Shown piece after piece: positions 1 through 6,946 of a stretch of DNA of 64,000 nucleotides; within the stretch, counting starts at the first letter, position 1, and each line of letters begins with the position of its first letter. The stretch is from positions 202,412 through 266,411 of the forward strand of contig JAHBVR010000009.1 of assembly GCA_019637395.1 (NCBI GenBank). The letters are read 5' to 3'. Position numbers and translations under genes: made by a program. Source of the stretch: Vulcanimicrobiota bacterium. GTDB taxonomy: Bacteria > Vulcanimicrobiota > Xenobia > Xenobiales > JADMJV01. The notes under the pieces are model-generated. The model was not told the origin of the DNA and searched no databases. It saw only the letters and a program-made list of their open reading frames with translations.

Positions 1-242
1 TGGGCGCCAACGTGGTGCTGACCGCCTCGACCTCGATCGTGGACGTCAGCGGCGCCGAACCGGTCATTCACAAGGGAAGAGTGCCAGCCCGCTCGGTCGT
101 CATTCCCGGCAGCCTGCCCAAACAATTTCCGGCCGGCACCTTTCATGTCCCTTGCGCCTTGATCATCGGCAAACGGACTGCCTCAACCGACAAGAAGACC
201 TCACTGAATCAGGCTCTGCGCGATTTCCAGGTCGATGTCTGA
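1..242 (+). CDS. dapD: DapD C-terminus (tetrahydrodipicolinate N-succinyltransferase), partial
   Basis: The 5' end is cut by the window; the reading frame starts at base 3. The visible 80 residues form the last left-handed beta-helix coils and C-terminal tail of a DapD acyltransferase. The segments VPARSVVIPGS and FPAGTFHVPCALIIG, followed by ASTDKKTSLNQALRDF, are typical of the non-enterobacterial DapD type. The enzyme succinylates tetrahydrodipicolinate in the lysine/diaminopimelate pathway. Its stop codon overlaps the start of dapE by 8 bases, so the two are translationally coupled and catalyse linked steps of the same pathway (the aminotransferase step between them is not in view). Confidence 0.9.
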   Translation, partial: GANVVLTASTSIVDVSGAEPVIHKGRVPARSVVIPGSLPKQFPAGTFHVPCALIIGKRTASTDKKTSLNQALRDFQVDV

Positions 243-1284
243 GCTACTACGCAAGGCCGAGTGGCTGGTTTCCATTCCCAGCCCCACTACCTTTGAGCAA
301 GAAATTTGCCGGCAACTACTGGAATGGGTAGCGGAAAAATTCCCCCAGGCCTCGCCGCAACGATTTCGCGAGGGCTTTCGCTTCGAACCAAGCCCTCCAT
401 CCTCACGCCCCCGGGTGGCGCTGGTGGGGCACCTCGACACCGTTCCGCCAGCCAACCGTCAGCATTTGGGGGTGCGTGACGGCCTGCTCTTCGGTTGTGG
501 AGCCAGCGACATGAAGGCGGGGGTAGCCGTCATGATGGAGGCGCTGGAACAGTGGGAAAGCTTTGACTGCGACTTGGTCGGCCTGTTTTACGACCGGGAG
601 GAAGGGCCCTACGCCGACAACGGCCTCGACCCCCTGTTGGACGGCCTGGGCCAGGTCGACTTTGCGGTCGTTTTTGAGCCGACCAACAACGAGATTCATG
701 CCGGTTGCGTGGGGAGCCTGCAGGCGCGCGTCCATTTCCAGGGGCAACGGGCCCATAGTGCCCGTCCCTGGCAGGGGCAAAATGCCATTTATCTGGCGAT
801 ACCCCTACTCGAGAGACTGCGGGGATTGGAGCGCCGAGCGGTCGTCTCCCAGGGCTTGGAATTTTTTGAGGTCACCAGCGCGACCCAGGCCAACACCCAG
901 GGTCCAACCAACGCGGTACCGGAGATGTTCAGCCTGAACCTGAACGCCCGTTTTGCCCCGGGCAAATCATCTGAGCAGGCGATCCGCGAACTGGAATCTC
1001 TGGTGGCTGGCGAGGCTCGCCTGGAAATTTACGATGTGGCACCCTCCGGGGCTGTTCGCCTGGAAAACGGGCGCCTGCAACAGTGGATCAGCCAACAGCA
1101 GTTGCGGGTTATGCCCAAGCAAGCCTGGACCGACGTGGCCCGTCTGGACGCGCGGGGAATCCCGGCCTTTAACTTCGGTCCGGGAGACCCGGCCCAGGCC
1201 CACCAGGCCGAAGAACATGTCAGCCTGCAGGCGCTCGAAGAGAACTTCCGCTTGTTGCAAGCTCTCCTGAACCAGCATCCATAA
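235..1284 (+). CDS. dapE: Succinyl-diaminopimelate desuccinylase (M20 family)
   Basis: The 349-residue protein is a zinc-dependent M20 amidohydrolase that removes succinate from N-succinyl-LL-diaminopimelate. Metal-site motifs are visible: GHLDTVP near residue 64, GASDMKAG near residue 88, DREEGPYADNG near 121, FEPTN near 148 and a C-terminal His in AHQAEEH. The dimerisation-domain segment AHSARPW.GQNAI is also present. The DREEGP..NGL style resembles the actinobacterial DapE branch rather than the E. coli branch. It overlaps dapD by 8 bases. A strong terminator follows immediately after the stop. Peptidase relatives such as ArgE or CPG2 are the main alternative, but the dapD neighbour argues for DapE. 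Confidence 0.9.
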   Translation: MSELLRKAEWLVSIPSPTTFEQEICRQLLEWVAEKFPQASPQRFREGFRFEPSPPSSRPRVALVGHLDTVPPANRQHLGVRDGLLFGCGASDMKAGVAVMMEALEQWESFDCDLVGLFYDREEGPYADNGLDPLLDGLGQVDFAVVFEPTNNEIHAGCVGSLQARVHFQGQRAHSARPWQGQNAIYLAIPLLERLRGLERRAVVSQGLEFFEVTSATQANTQGPTNAVPEMFSLNLNARFAPGKSSEQAIRELESLVAGEARLEIYDVAPSGAVRLENGRLQQWISQQQLRVMPKQAWTDVARLDARGIPAFNFGPGDPAQAHQAEEHVSLQALEENFRLLQALLNQHP

Positions 1285-1310
1285 AAAAAGAGCCTTGCGG
1301 CTCTTTTTTA
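1283..1310. terminator. Rho-independent terminator, bidirectional
   Basis: The stem GAGCC-TTGC-GGCTC is flanked by an A-run on the left and a T-run on the right, so it can terminate dapE on the plus strand and, read in reverse, transcripts coming from the minus-strand gene that ends at 1413. Confidence 0.85.
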
Positions 1311-1412
1311 TGTGCCAGGGCTAGTCCGCGCAACGGATAGCCGCTCACCGAGTGGAGCGGCCCCCGCAGCGACCGGAGGCCTGGGCTGTCGGCAATTTTC
1401 AGCTAGCGACGA

Positions 1413-1973
1413 TTAGTAACGGTAGCGCTCGTTGGGCCAGGGCTCGGCCATGACCGGGTCGATAGCATCACGAACTTGCATCTTGAAGTCGTAGTTGTCC
1501 TCGCCGTCACACTCGAGCTTACAGATCAAGCGCTCATAGTCGTTTCCATCGCGCGGAATACTGTAGAACTTACGGAAATTGATGTCCGGGAAGATCCCCA
1601 GCACTTTCATGTCCGGAGTATACAGGGTGACCGTAATGGCCTCATAATTCAGGGTCTTGGGATAAGGAATGACCATGCCGAACACGTGGTCCGGACGATT
1701 GCCGCGCTTCATCTCGAACTCGGCGCGCGGATGATCCAGCATAAAGTATTTGCCGTTGACGATGTCAAAGGTCAGGTAGCTCTGAGGGTACATGAAGAAC
1801 GAATTATTCTTCCCAGGATACTGAAACACTTTGTAGCGATTGTTGCCCCAGTCATCATTGACCTGGGCCGGGGTGACTTGTTCTTCAGCTGCAACGGGGC
1901 TTGGCCCGAAACAGAAAAGCCCGAGGGCCATAGTGGCGACCGCAGCGGCTGACATCCAAACACGAAACTTCAT
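1413..1973 (-). CDS. Secreted protein of unknown function
   Basis: The 186-residue protein has a clear Sec signal peptide: a basic start, a hydrophobic stretch to about residue 22 and a likely cleavage after PVAA near residue 29. The mature part is rich in aromatic residues and Asp/Asn, with no repeat or catalytic motif that I recognise. Three cysteines are present, one in the hydrophobic part of the signal peptide and two close together in the second half (LICKLEC). The start is supported by a strong GAGGAGGAG ribosome site 6 bases upstream. It lies downstream of the sigma/anti-sigma operon with a gap of about 130 bases, so it may be a separate unit. Function unknown. Confidence 0.75.
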   Translation of the reverse strand: MKFRVWMSAAAVATMALGLFCFGPSPVAAEEQVTPAQVNDDWGNNRYKVFQYPGKNNSFFMYPQSYLTFDIVNGKYFMLDHPRAEFEMKRGNRPDHVFGMVIPYPKTLNYEAITVTLYTPDMKVLGIFPDINFRKFYSIPRDGNDYERLICKLECDGEDNYDFKMQVRDAIDPVMAEPWPNERYRY

Positions 1974-2107
1974 TTAGGGCTCCTCCTCGATTAACTTGAG
2001 ACTTTCATCCGAAGTCTCTGTTCCCTATGTTACTCCGGCCGGTTCCACGGCATAAAAGAATCTCCTCCAGTACGAAACTTTCTTCGAAAACTTTCTTCTC
2101 ATGCCCC

Positions 2108-3010
2108 TCACGGGTTCCAACGTCCCAAGAAAGAATGGTCCTCAGCCACGCTGACGATCGAGCAACCACTTCGCTGCAGGTCCTCCAACAGCTTCTCGAA
2201 CGGGCGAAATTGTCCGTCGAAGAGAAAGCGGACCAGATTGTGAGTCACGGTGGAGATGGACAGATGGAACACCCCCTCGGAGCGTTCCAGCATGCGGATG
2301 GCCTGAGAGAAACCTGACAGAAACTGGACCTGCATCATTTTGAGATGGACCAACTTGGGAAGCAAGGCGGACATCTCACCGCAGATAAGAGGACGATCCG
2401 TCACCAACACGCACAGGTGGCTGCACAGGCCCATCAACGGGCCCAAAGAGAGTGCGCTGATCACCAGGGCGGCGCCACTCTGGCGCATGCGCTGCAGAAT
2501 TTGGGCAAAGTCTCCCACCAGATCGCTTTCAACCCTGTCCAACAAGCCCTGCACCACCACCACCGCCGGGTGGGAAACCATGGCGCGAGCCAGACTCAAG
2601 CGATAACGATCGGTCTGGTTTAAGTGATTGAGAGTCACGTGCGACCGGGGACTGAGGCCTACCATCTGCAGAGCCTCCCAGATCAAATAGGGGCGATAGT
2701 GAACCCCTACGTCATAGCTCTTGGAGAAAAATTCGAGGAACTCCCAGGGCGTCATTTCCGGAAAAATTCCCGCCAGCGGCGGCACGTAGGTCACTCTCGA
2801 GCGCGCCTCGGGCAGATTTCGTCCTTGTACGGTGACAGTGCAACCTCTTGGTCGCCAGTCTCCGCTGATGCAGGTAAGCAACTGGCTCTTGCCCGAGGAA
2901 TGGGGGCCGATGACTCCCATCACCTCGCCTGGATTGAGTTGAAACGAAAGAGCCCCCCCTCGGTGGGGAGGGCGGCGGCGAAAGTCCTGCACGCTCAAAC
3001 TGGGATGCAA
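2108..3010 (-). CDS. Degenerate ABC-type ATPase domain protein
   Basis: The 300-residue protein has the fold signature of an ABC-2-type ATP-binding subunit. The Walker A GPHSSGKSQLL (about residue 36) is intact. Other elements are lost: the signature region reads LNQTDRYRLSLARAM instead of LSGGQ; Walker B reads VVVVQGLLDR, so the Asp and catalytic Glu of LLLDEP are Gln and Gly; and the switch His is absent (LVISALSL). It may bind but probably cannot hydrolyse ATP efficiently. The start is TTG, just after the stop of the anti-sigma-like gene, so it is the third gene of that operon. No permease gene is adjacent. A regulatory or scaffold role is inference. Confidence 0.7.
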   Translation of the reverse strand: MHPSLSVQDFRRRPPHRGGALSFQLNPGEVMGVIGPHSSGKSQLLTCISGDWRPRGCTVTVQGRNLPEARSRVTYVPPLAGIFPEMTPWEFLEFFSKSYDVGVHYRPYLIWEALQMVGLSPRSHVTLNHLNQTDRYRLSLARAMVSHPAVVVVQGLLDRVESDLVGDFAQILQRMRQSGAALVISALSLGPLMGLCSHLCVLVTDRPLICGEMSALLPKLVHLKMMQVQFLSGFSQAIRMLERSEGVFHLSISTVTHNLVRFLFDGQFRPFEKLLEDLQRSGCSIVSVAEDHSFLGRWNP

Positions 3011-3013
3011 AAG

Positions 3014-5086
3014 TCAGGGTTGACGGATTACGACCGTATCCTCTTCCTTGAGTTCCAGCTTCTCGCGTACCACTTTGCGAAGCTTGTCGACTTCCTGGGG
3101 CGAGAGGCTGCGGGTCGGGCGGATAGTAACCAGCAGGTGCCCGTCCTCCTTGCGTTCCATCTGGACCTTGGCTTCCCCAACCAGATCTTCAACCAGCTTC
3201 TTAGCTACCGGCAGCATGGCCACCTCAAAAGGCGCACCGGCCTTGACCTGAAAACTCTCGTCCCGAGCCACGCCGGAGCGCCCGGCCTGAGCGCTCATAC
3301 TGGCGCGACTGGCACCGGCGTTGTCGCGGTAGTCTACTTTGGGGCGAGCCTGCTCGTCGCTACGCGTTGGGAGCACGTTGTTGTTAACTTTGCCTTCCTC
3401 AACATCGCCTTTCTTCTTTTGCTCTTGCAAAACCGGGGCGGGAACGGGCGGAGTGTTTTCTTCCTCAGTCACCACCTCGGCATTAGAATTGCCCATGGCA
3501 ATCGGAGCCGGAGGCGGGGGAGGAGTAATAGCCTGCGTCTTGGGCCTGGTCGAGGCAGGCGGCACAGAGCTATTCGCTGGACGGGGCTCGGCTGGCTTCC
3601 GCAAGGCCTCGATGGGCGGAGCGGGAGCCTCCGCAGCCGGTTCCGACCGGTATTCGGCGGCGACCTGGTCAGCCGGCCGATTGTTGGCGGAGGCGGGTTG
3701 CTGGCGGGACGGCTGGAAAACTCGGCCTATCCTGGTCGGGCTGGTGGCCGGAGCTTTGCCGGGTGCCACCGCGCCGGCATCTTTTTCACCGGCACCGGAA
3801 GCTGGCCCGGTGCGGGCCATCTGAGTGGGAGCCGAGGTTGTGTGGGCGGCGCCAGCGGCCGTGCGCGGCTGGCGAACCGGTACGGGCGCGGGAGCGGCCT
3901 GGCGTGGCACCACCGGCTCGGCCGCCCGAGCGCGCTCCTTCTGATAGTAATGGGGCGCGGCCTCATTACTCGCCGGTCCCGGCGGCGGCGCATAGCTGCC
4001 CTGGCTGGCCTCGGGTGGTGCGGGCAGATCGACCGCTACCGCGGGCTTCGAATCAGGACCTCCCCCTACCATGTTACCGGGCTGAGCGGCCGGAACCTGG
4101 TGGCTGGCCGCCGCCGGAGGGTCCGGTTGTTTAACCTTGACCTCTGCCTTGCGATCGCCGGGCGGCAACTGTCCGATGACGCCGTCGAGCAAGTTGGTAC
4201 GCCTGTCATCAATGGCCACCGCGCCCGTCTTGAGCGCCTTACTGCCGGTCGCCTTTTCGTTGTTCATCTGCAGAGCCGCCCAGGCTTTGTCAAAATCGGC
4301 CTGGGCCACGTAAATCTGCCCGTCGCGATAAGAATGAGAGACCTGCTTGGTCCACAAGCGCCGGGACAGACCGGGCAGGTCCTCGGGAAGCACCTTCTCC
4401 TGGAGCAGGGCCACCTGACCGGCCGGGGCCGGTTCCGGACTGGCTTCGGCCGGTCCGGGACTGGCCGAAGCCGCCGCCGGCGCAGTGGTAGCCACCGCCA
4501 CGGTAGTTCTGACGGGCTGATGATTCATACGAGTCACCGTAACGGCGCCAACCACCAGCACGCAGCCCGCCACCGCCGCCGAGGCGACCTTCAAATTCAG
4601 GCCGGCTGTCCAGGCCACGATGGCCGCAGCGGCGCGTTTCCAGACCGGATCGGCGGGAGGCTTGCCGTAAGTATCCTGAATCGCCTGACGCAAGGCCGCG
4701 GGCATTTCCGGAACAGCCGTCGTAGGCTCGACCCTTTGCTGTAAATCCTGCTCCAGCTCGCGGAGAATCTCCAATTCCTCGCTCAAACTGGCCGATTCCA
4801 GCAAGTGGAGCTGAAACTGGCGGCTGGATTGGCGGCTCCACTGATCACCCTGGAGAGCAAAGTCCACCACCTGTTCGGGCGGAGCCTCGACCGGGGACTG
4901 GTAGGAGAGCCCGCGGGCCGCCTGGCCGCGCAAAGACATAATGGTCTCGCGCAACTGGCGCACCTCCTGATTGAGAGCCGGTTGATTAGGCAAAGCCTGC
5001 AGCACCTCGCGGCGGTCCGCCTCGGCCAACGCTCCCTCCACAAAGGGAACGAGTTTCTCTTCAATGCTGGAATCTTGACTATCCAC
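3014..5086 (-). CDS. Anti-sigma factor-like single-pass membrane protein
   Basis: An acidic cytoplasmic N-terminus of about 165 residues is followed by one transmembrane helix (KVASAAVAGCVLVVGAV). Next comes a roughly 400-residue region very rich in Pro, Ala and Pro-rich runs, then a compact C-terminal domain from about residue 600 (VKAGAPFEVAMLPVAKKLV, ending LKEEDTVVIRQP). This layout and the position directly downstream of an ECF sigma gene indicate an anti-sigma factor that spans the inner membrane with an extended periplasmic sensor. No zinc-binding HxxxCxxC motif is visible. I chose GTG at 5086 because AGGGAG lies 7 bases upstream; a TTG nine codons earlier (5113) is the alternative. 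Confidence 0.7.
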   Translation of the reverse strand: MDSQDSSIEEKLVPFVEGALAEADRREVLQALPNQPALNQEVRQLRETIMSLRGQAARGLSYQSPVEAPPEQVVDFALQGDQWSRQSSRQFQLHLLESASLSEELEILRELEQDLQQRVEPTTAVPEMPAALRQAIQDTYGKPPADPVWKRAAAAIVAWTAGLNLKVASAAVAGCVLVVGAVTVTRMNHQPVRTTVAVATTAPAAASASPGPAEASPEPAPAGQVALLQEKVLPEDLPGLSRRLWTKQVSHSYRDGQIYVAQADFDKAWAALQMNNEKATGSKALKTGAVAIDDRRTNLLDGVIGQLPPGDRKAEVKVKQPDPPAAASHQVPAAQPGNMVGGGPDSKPAVAVDLPAPPEASQGSYAPPPGPASNEAAPHYYQKERARAAEPVVPRQAAPAPVPVRQPRTAAGAAHTTSAPTQMARTGPASGAGEKDAGAVAPGKAPATSPTRIGRVFQPSRQQPASANNRPADQVAAEYRSEPAAEAPAPPIEALRKPAEPRPANSSVPPASTRPKTQAITPPPPPAPIAMGNSNAEVVTEEENTPPVPAPVLQEQKKKGDVEEGKVNNNVLPTRSDEQARPKVDYRDNAGASRASMSAQAGRSGVARDESFQVKAGAPFEVAMLPVAKKLVEDLVGEAKVQMERKEDGHLLVTIRPTRSLSPQEVDKLRKVVREKLELKEEDTVVIRQP

Positions 5087-5194
5087 GCTGACACTCCCTG
5101 AAGTCCATCGCAAAGCGCCTGCTCACAACGTTGCGGCAGGTCGCCCTATTTGGAACGAGATAAACAGTAGCGTCGCAAGGAGGCCGGAAAAATT

Positions 5195-5794
5195 TCATAC
5201 GGTCACCTGGGCTTTGTCAAGAAGTCCCTTGAGCTTTAAAAGACAACGTTTCAGGCGCGAACAAACCGTACCCAGCGGCAATTCCAGAAGTCCACAAATC
5301 TCATTGTAGGACTGCTGGTGAAAGTAGCGCAGGCGAATGATCTGCTGGCAGTCTCCACCCAGTTGCTCCAGGGCCTCGACCAGCGACTTGGCGTCTTGAG
5401 CGCCCATCAGTGTATCTTCCGGACCCGCACCTTCCTCGATAGCCAGAGCGCGCGGAGAGTCTTCGCCGCCCTTGCCTTCCTCCAACACATACCCTAACTC
5501 TTCTTTGCCCCGCTTGAGCGCGGTCTTCTTGCGTAAATGCGAAATGCAGCGATTGCGGGCCAGGCGCGCGATGAAGGTGGTCAGATTGGCTTCGCCGCGA
5601 AAACGGGGCAAAGAACGAACTACTTCCAGGAAAACCTCCTGGATGCCGTCCTCGACCTCGTTGCTACTGAATCCCCAGCGGCGAAAACCGATAATGCGCC
5701 GCACACGAGCGTAGTGAGTCCGGTAGAGTTCATCCCAGGCTCCACTATCTCCGTTGAGACAGAGTTCTATGAGTTCCACCTCGGAACGCGCCAC
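5195..5794 (-). CDS. ECF-type RNA polymerase sigma factor
   Basis: The protein has sigma-70 region 2 (VEDGIQEVFLEVVRSL..FRGEANLTTFIARLARN, with the usual Trp of the TTWL motif replaced) and region 4 (GDCQQIIRLRYFHQQSYNEI..LLELPLGTVCSRLKR), joined by an acidic linker. There is no long C-terminal extension. It is the first gene of a three-gene operon with an anti-sigma-like protein and a degenerate ABC ATPase. GTG at 5794, preceded by AAGGGG, is the best start; a TTG at 5821 in frame is possible. The leader upstream can form two mutually exclusive hairpins (5840-5868). The target regulon is unknown; the anti-sigma periplasmic domain suggests an envelope signal. Confidence 0.88.
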   Translation of the reverse strand: MARSEVELIELCLNGDSGAWDELYRTHYARVRRIIGFRRWGFSSNEVEDGIQEVFLEVVRSLPRFRGEANLTTFIARLARNRCISHLRKKTALKRGKEELGYVLEEGKGGEDSPRALAIEEGAGPEDTLMGAQDAKSLVEALEQLGGDCQQIIRLRYFHQQSYNEICGLLELPLGTVCSRLKRCLLKLKGLLDKAQVTV

Positions 5795-5839
5795 AAATAC
5801 CCCTTGAGGACCGCCGTGCAAAGTTTTTTCCTTTTGCGG

Positions 5840-5868
5840 TCCTGCTCCAGCAGGAGCCTTTTAGCTCC
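5840..5868 (-). promoter_or_regulatory. Overlapping alternative hairpins in sigma-gene leader
   Basis: A perfect inverted repeat TCCTGCT-CC-AGCAGGA (5840-5855) overlaps a second one, GGAGC-CTTTTA-GCTCC (5853-5868), so only one can form at a time. They lie 46 to 74 bases upstream of the GTG start of the sigma gene. A role in translational or transcriptional control is inference. Confidence 0.4.
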
Positions 5869-5978
5869 ACCCCAGCCAAACCCTCTCGAACAAGGGTACC
5901 CATAGGCTGAGCCGCGCAAAGGAGATCAATCTGGCACGGGAGAAGGGACGCCAGCGATTTTCTTGCGAGGAGTGCTGC

Positions 5979-6740
5979 ATGTTTGATGAGGCGATAACGT
6001 TAGCCTACCAAATGAGCGTGGGAGAGGCTCTCCGTTACAAAACGGAAGTCCTCTCCACCCAGTCGATCAAAGAAGATGGTCAATCGCCTCAAACGGCTCA
6101 ATCGCAGCTGGAAATTACCATGCTGCAGTCCGTTAAGGGCGTTTCGCCCGACGGGCAAATGACCGTGGACGTAACCATCGAGAAAGGCACCATGCAGCGG
6201 GATGGACAGGTAATGACTCTCCCGACCGTGGGCCAGACCATTACCATTGTGATGAAAAAGAGTGGTGAAATCGTACGCACCAGCGTCGACTTCCCATTCT
6301 CTCAACCGGCCTTCCCCGAGCGGGCCGTGAAGCTGAAGGACAGCTGGACGGGCGATTCCAAGATGGATATCCCCCTCTATGACAACGACGGCAATCAAAC
6401 GGGAAGCAAACAGGTCACTCTGACCTACAATTACACCCTGAACGGCTTCGAGCAGGTTCTAGGTTACGAGACGGCCGCCATTCACGTGAGCTGCCCGACT
6501 GAAACCATCGCCCTGCAGGAAGGCGTCGAGCAGAAAATCACGGCCAAGGGCGTGACCAATTTCGGTCACAAGCAAGGCCGCCTGGTTAAATCTCGCGTCG
6601 AAACCGAGACGGAAATTACCGCTCCCGGCGCCTCGGTGTCGACGGCTATTCGCGTCACCGTGGAATTAATCGAGGCCAAGGGCCCGGAAGGCGGCGGAGG
6701 CAGCCTGCCCGGCTCCGACGAGATGTTCCTGATCCGCTAA
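5979..6740 (+). CDS. Conserved-looking hypothetical beta-rich protein
   Basis: The 253-residue protein has no signal peptide at the chosen start, which is supported by GCGAGGAGTG upstream. The sequence alternates charged and hydrophobic residues (VGEALRYKTEVLSTQS, TLPTVGQTITIVMKKSGEIV) in a pattern of beta-strands, resembling DUF6263-type proteins that begin with a segment on a 'Y-K' strand. That family link is only impressionistic. A glycine run near the C-terminus (EGGGGSLPG) precedes the end. It is divergent from the ECF sigma gene, so it could be a target of that sigma factor. A terminator follows. Function unknown. Confidence 0.65.
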   Translation: MFDEAITLAYQMSVGEALRYKTEVLSTQSIKEDGQSPQTAQSQLEITMLQSVKGVSPDGQMTVDVTIEKGTMQRDGQVMTLPTVGQTITIVMKKSGEIVRTSVDFPFSQPAFPERAVKLKDSWTGDSKMDIPLYDNDGNQTGSKQVTLTYNYTLNGFEQVLGYETAAIHVSCPTETIALQEGVEQKITAKGVTNFGHKQGRLVKSRVETETEITAPGASVSTAIRVTVELIEAKGPEGGGGSLPGSDEMFLIR

Positions 6741-6761
6741 CTGGCCTGCAAGGCAACAAAG

Positions 6762-6795
6762 AGGCTCCTGGATTCGTCCCGGAGCCTTTTTTTGT
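6762..6795 (+). terminator. Rho-independent terminator
   Basis: The stem AGGCTCC (6762-6768) pairs with GGAGCCT (6781-6787) and is followed by a run of T. It ends the gene at 5979-6740. Confidence 0.85.
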
Positions 6796-6896
6796 TTCCA
6801 GGTCCGCCTGACCCAGGCTTCAGACCGTTGGGGTGGCAATCCGGGTTGGCGGCGTCCCGGAATTTTTCCGCGGAGAACATCAGCCGGGAGGAGCAC

Positions 6897-6932
6897 AAAA
6901 AAAAGAGCCTTCGTGACGAAGGCTCTTTTTTT
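6897..6932. terminator. Bidirectional Rho-independent terminator
   Basis: A 9-bp perfect stem GAGCCTTCG-TGA-CGAAGGCTC (6905-6925) is flanked by an A-run and a T-run. It lies just beyond the stop of the minus-strand SLH-porin at 6947. Confidence 0.88.
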
Positions 6933-6946
6933 GTGCCTGGTGGAAG

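Noticed and set aside
2624..4744. Open frame of 706 codons on the plus strand
   Set aside because: It is antisense to the anti-sigma-like and ABC genes and is an Arg/Gly-rich mirror of Pro/Ala-rich coding sequence.
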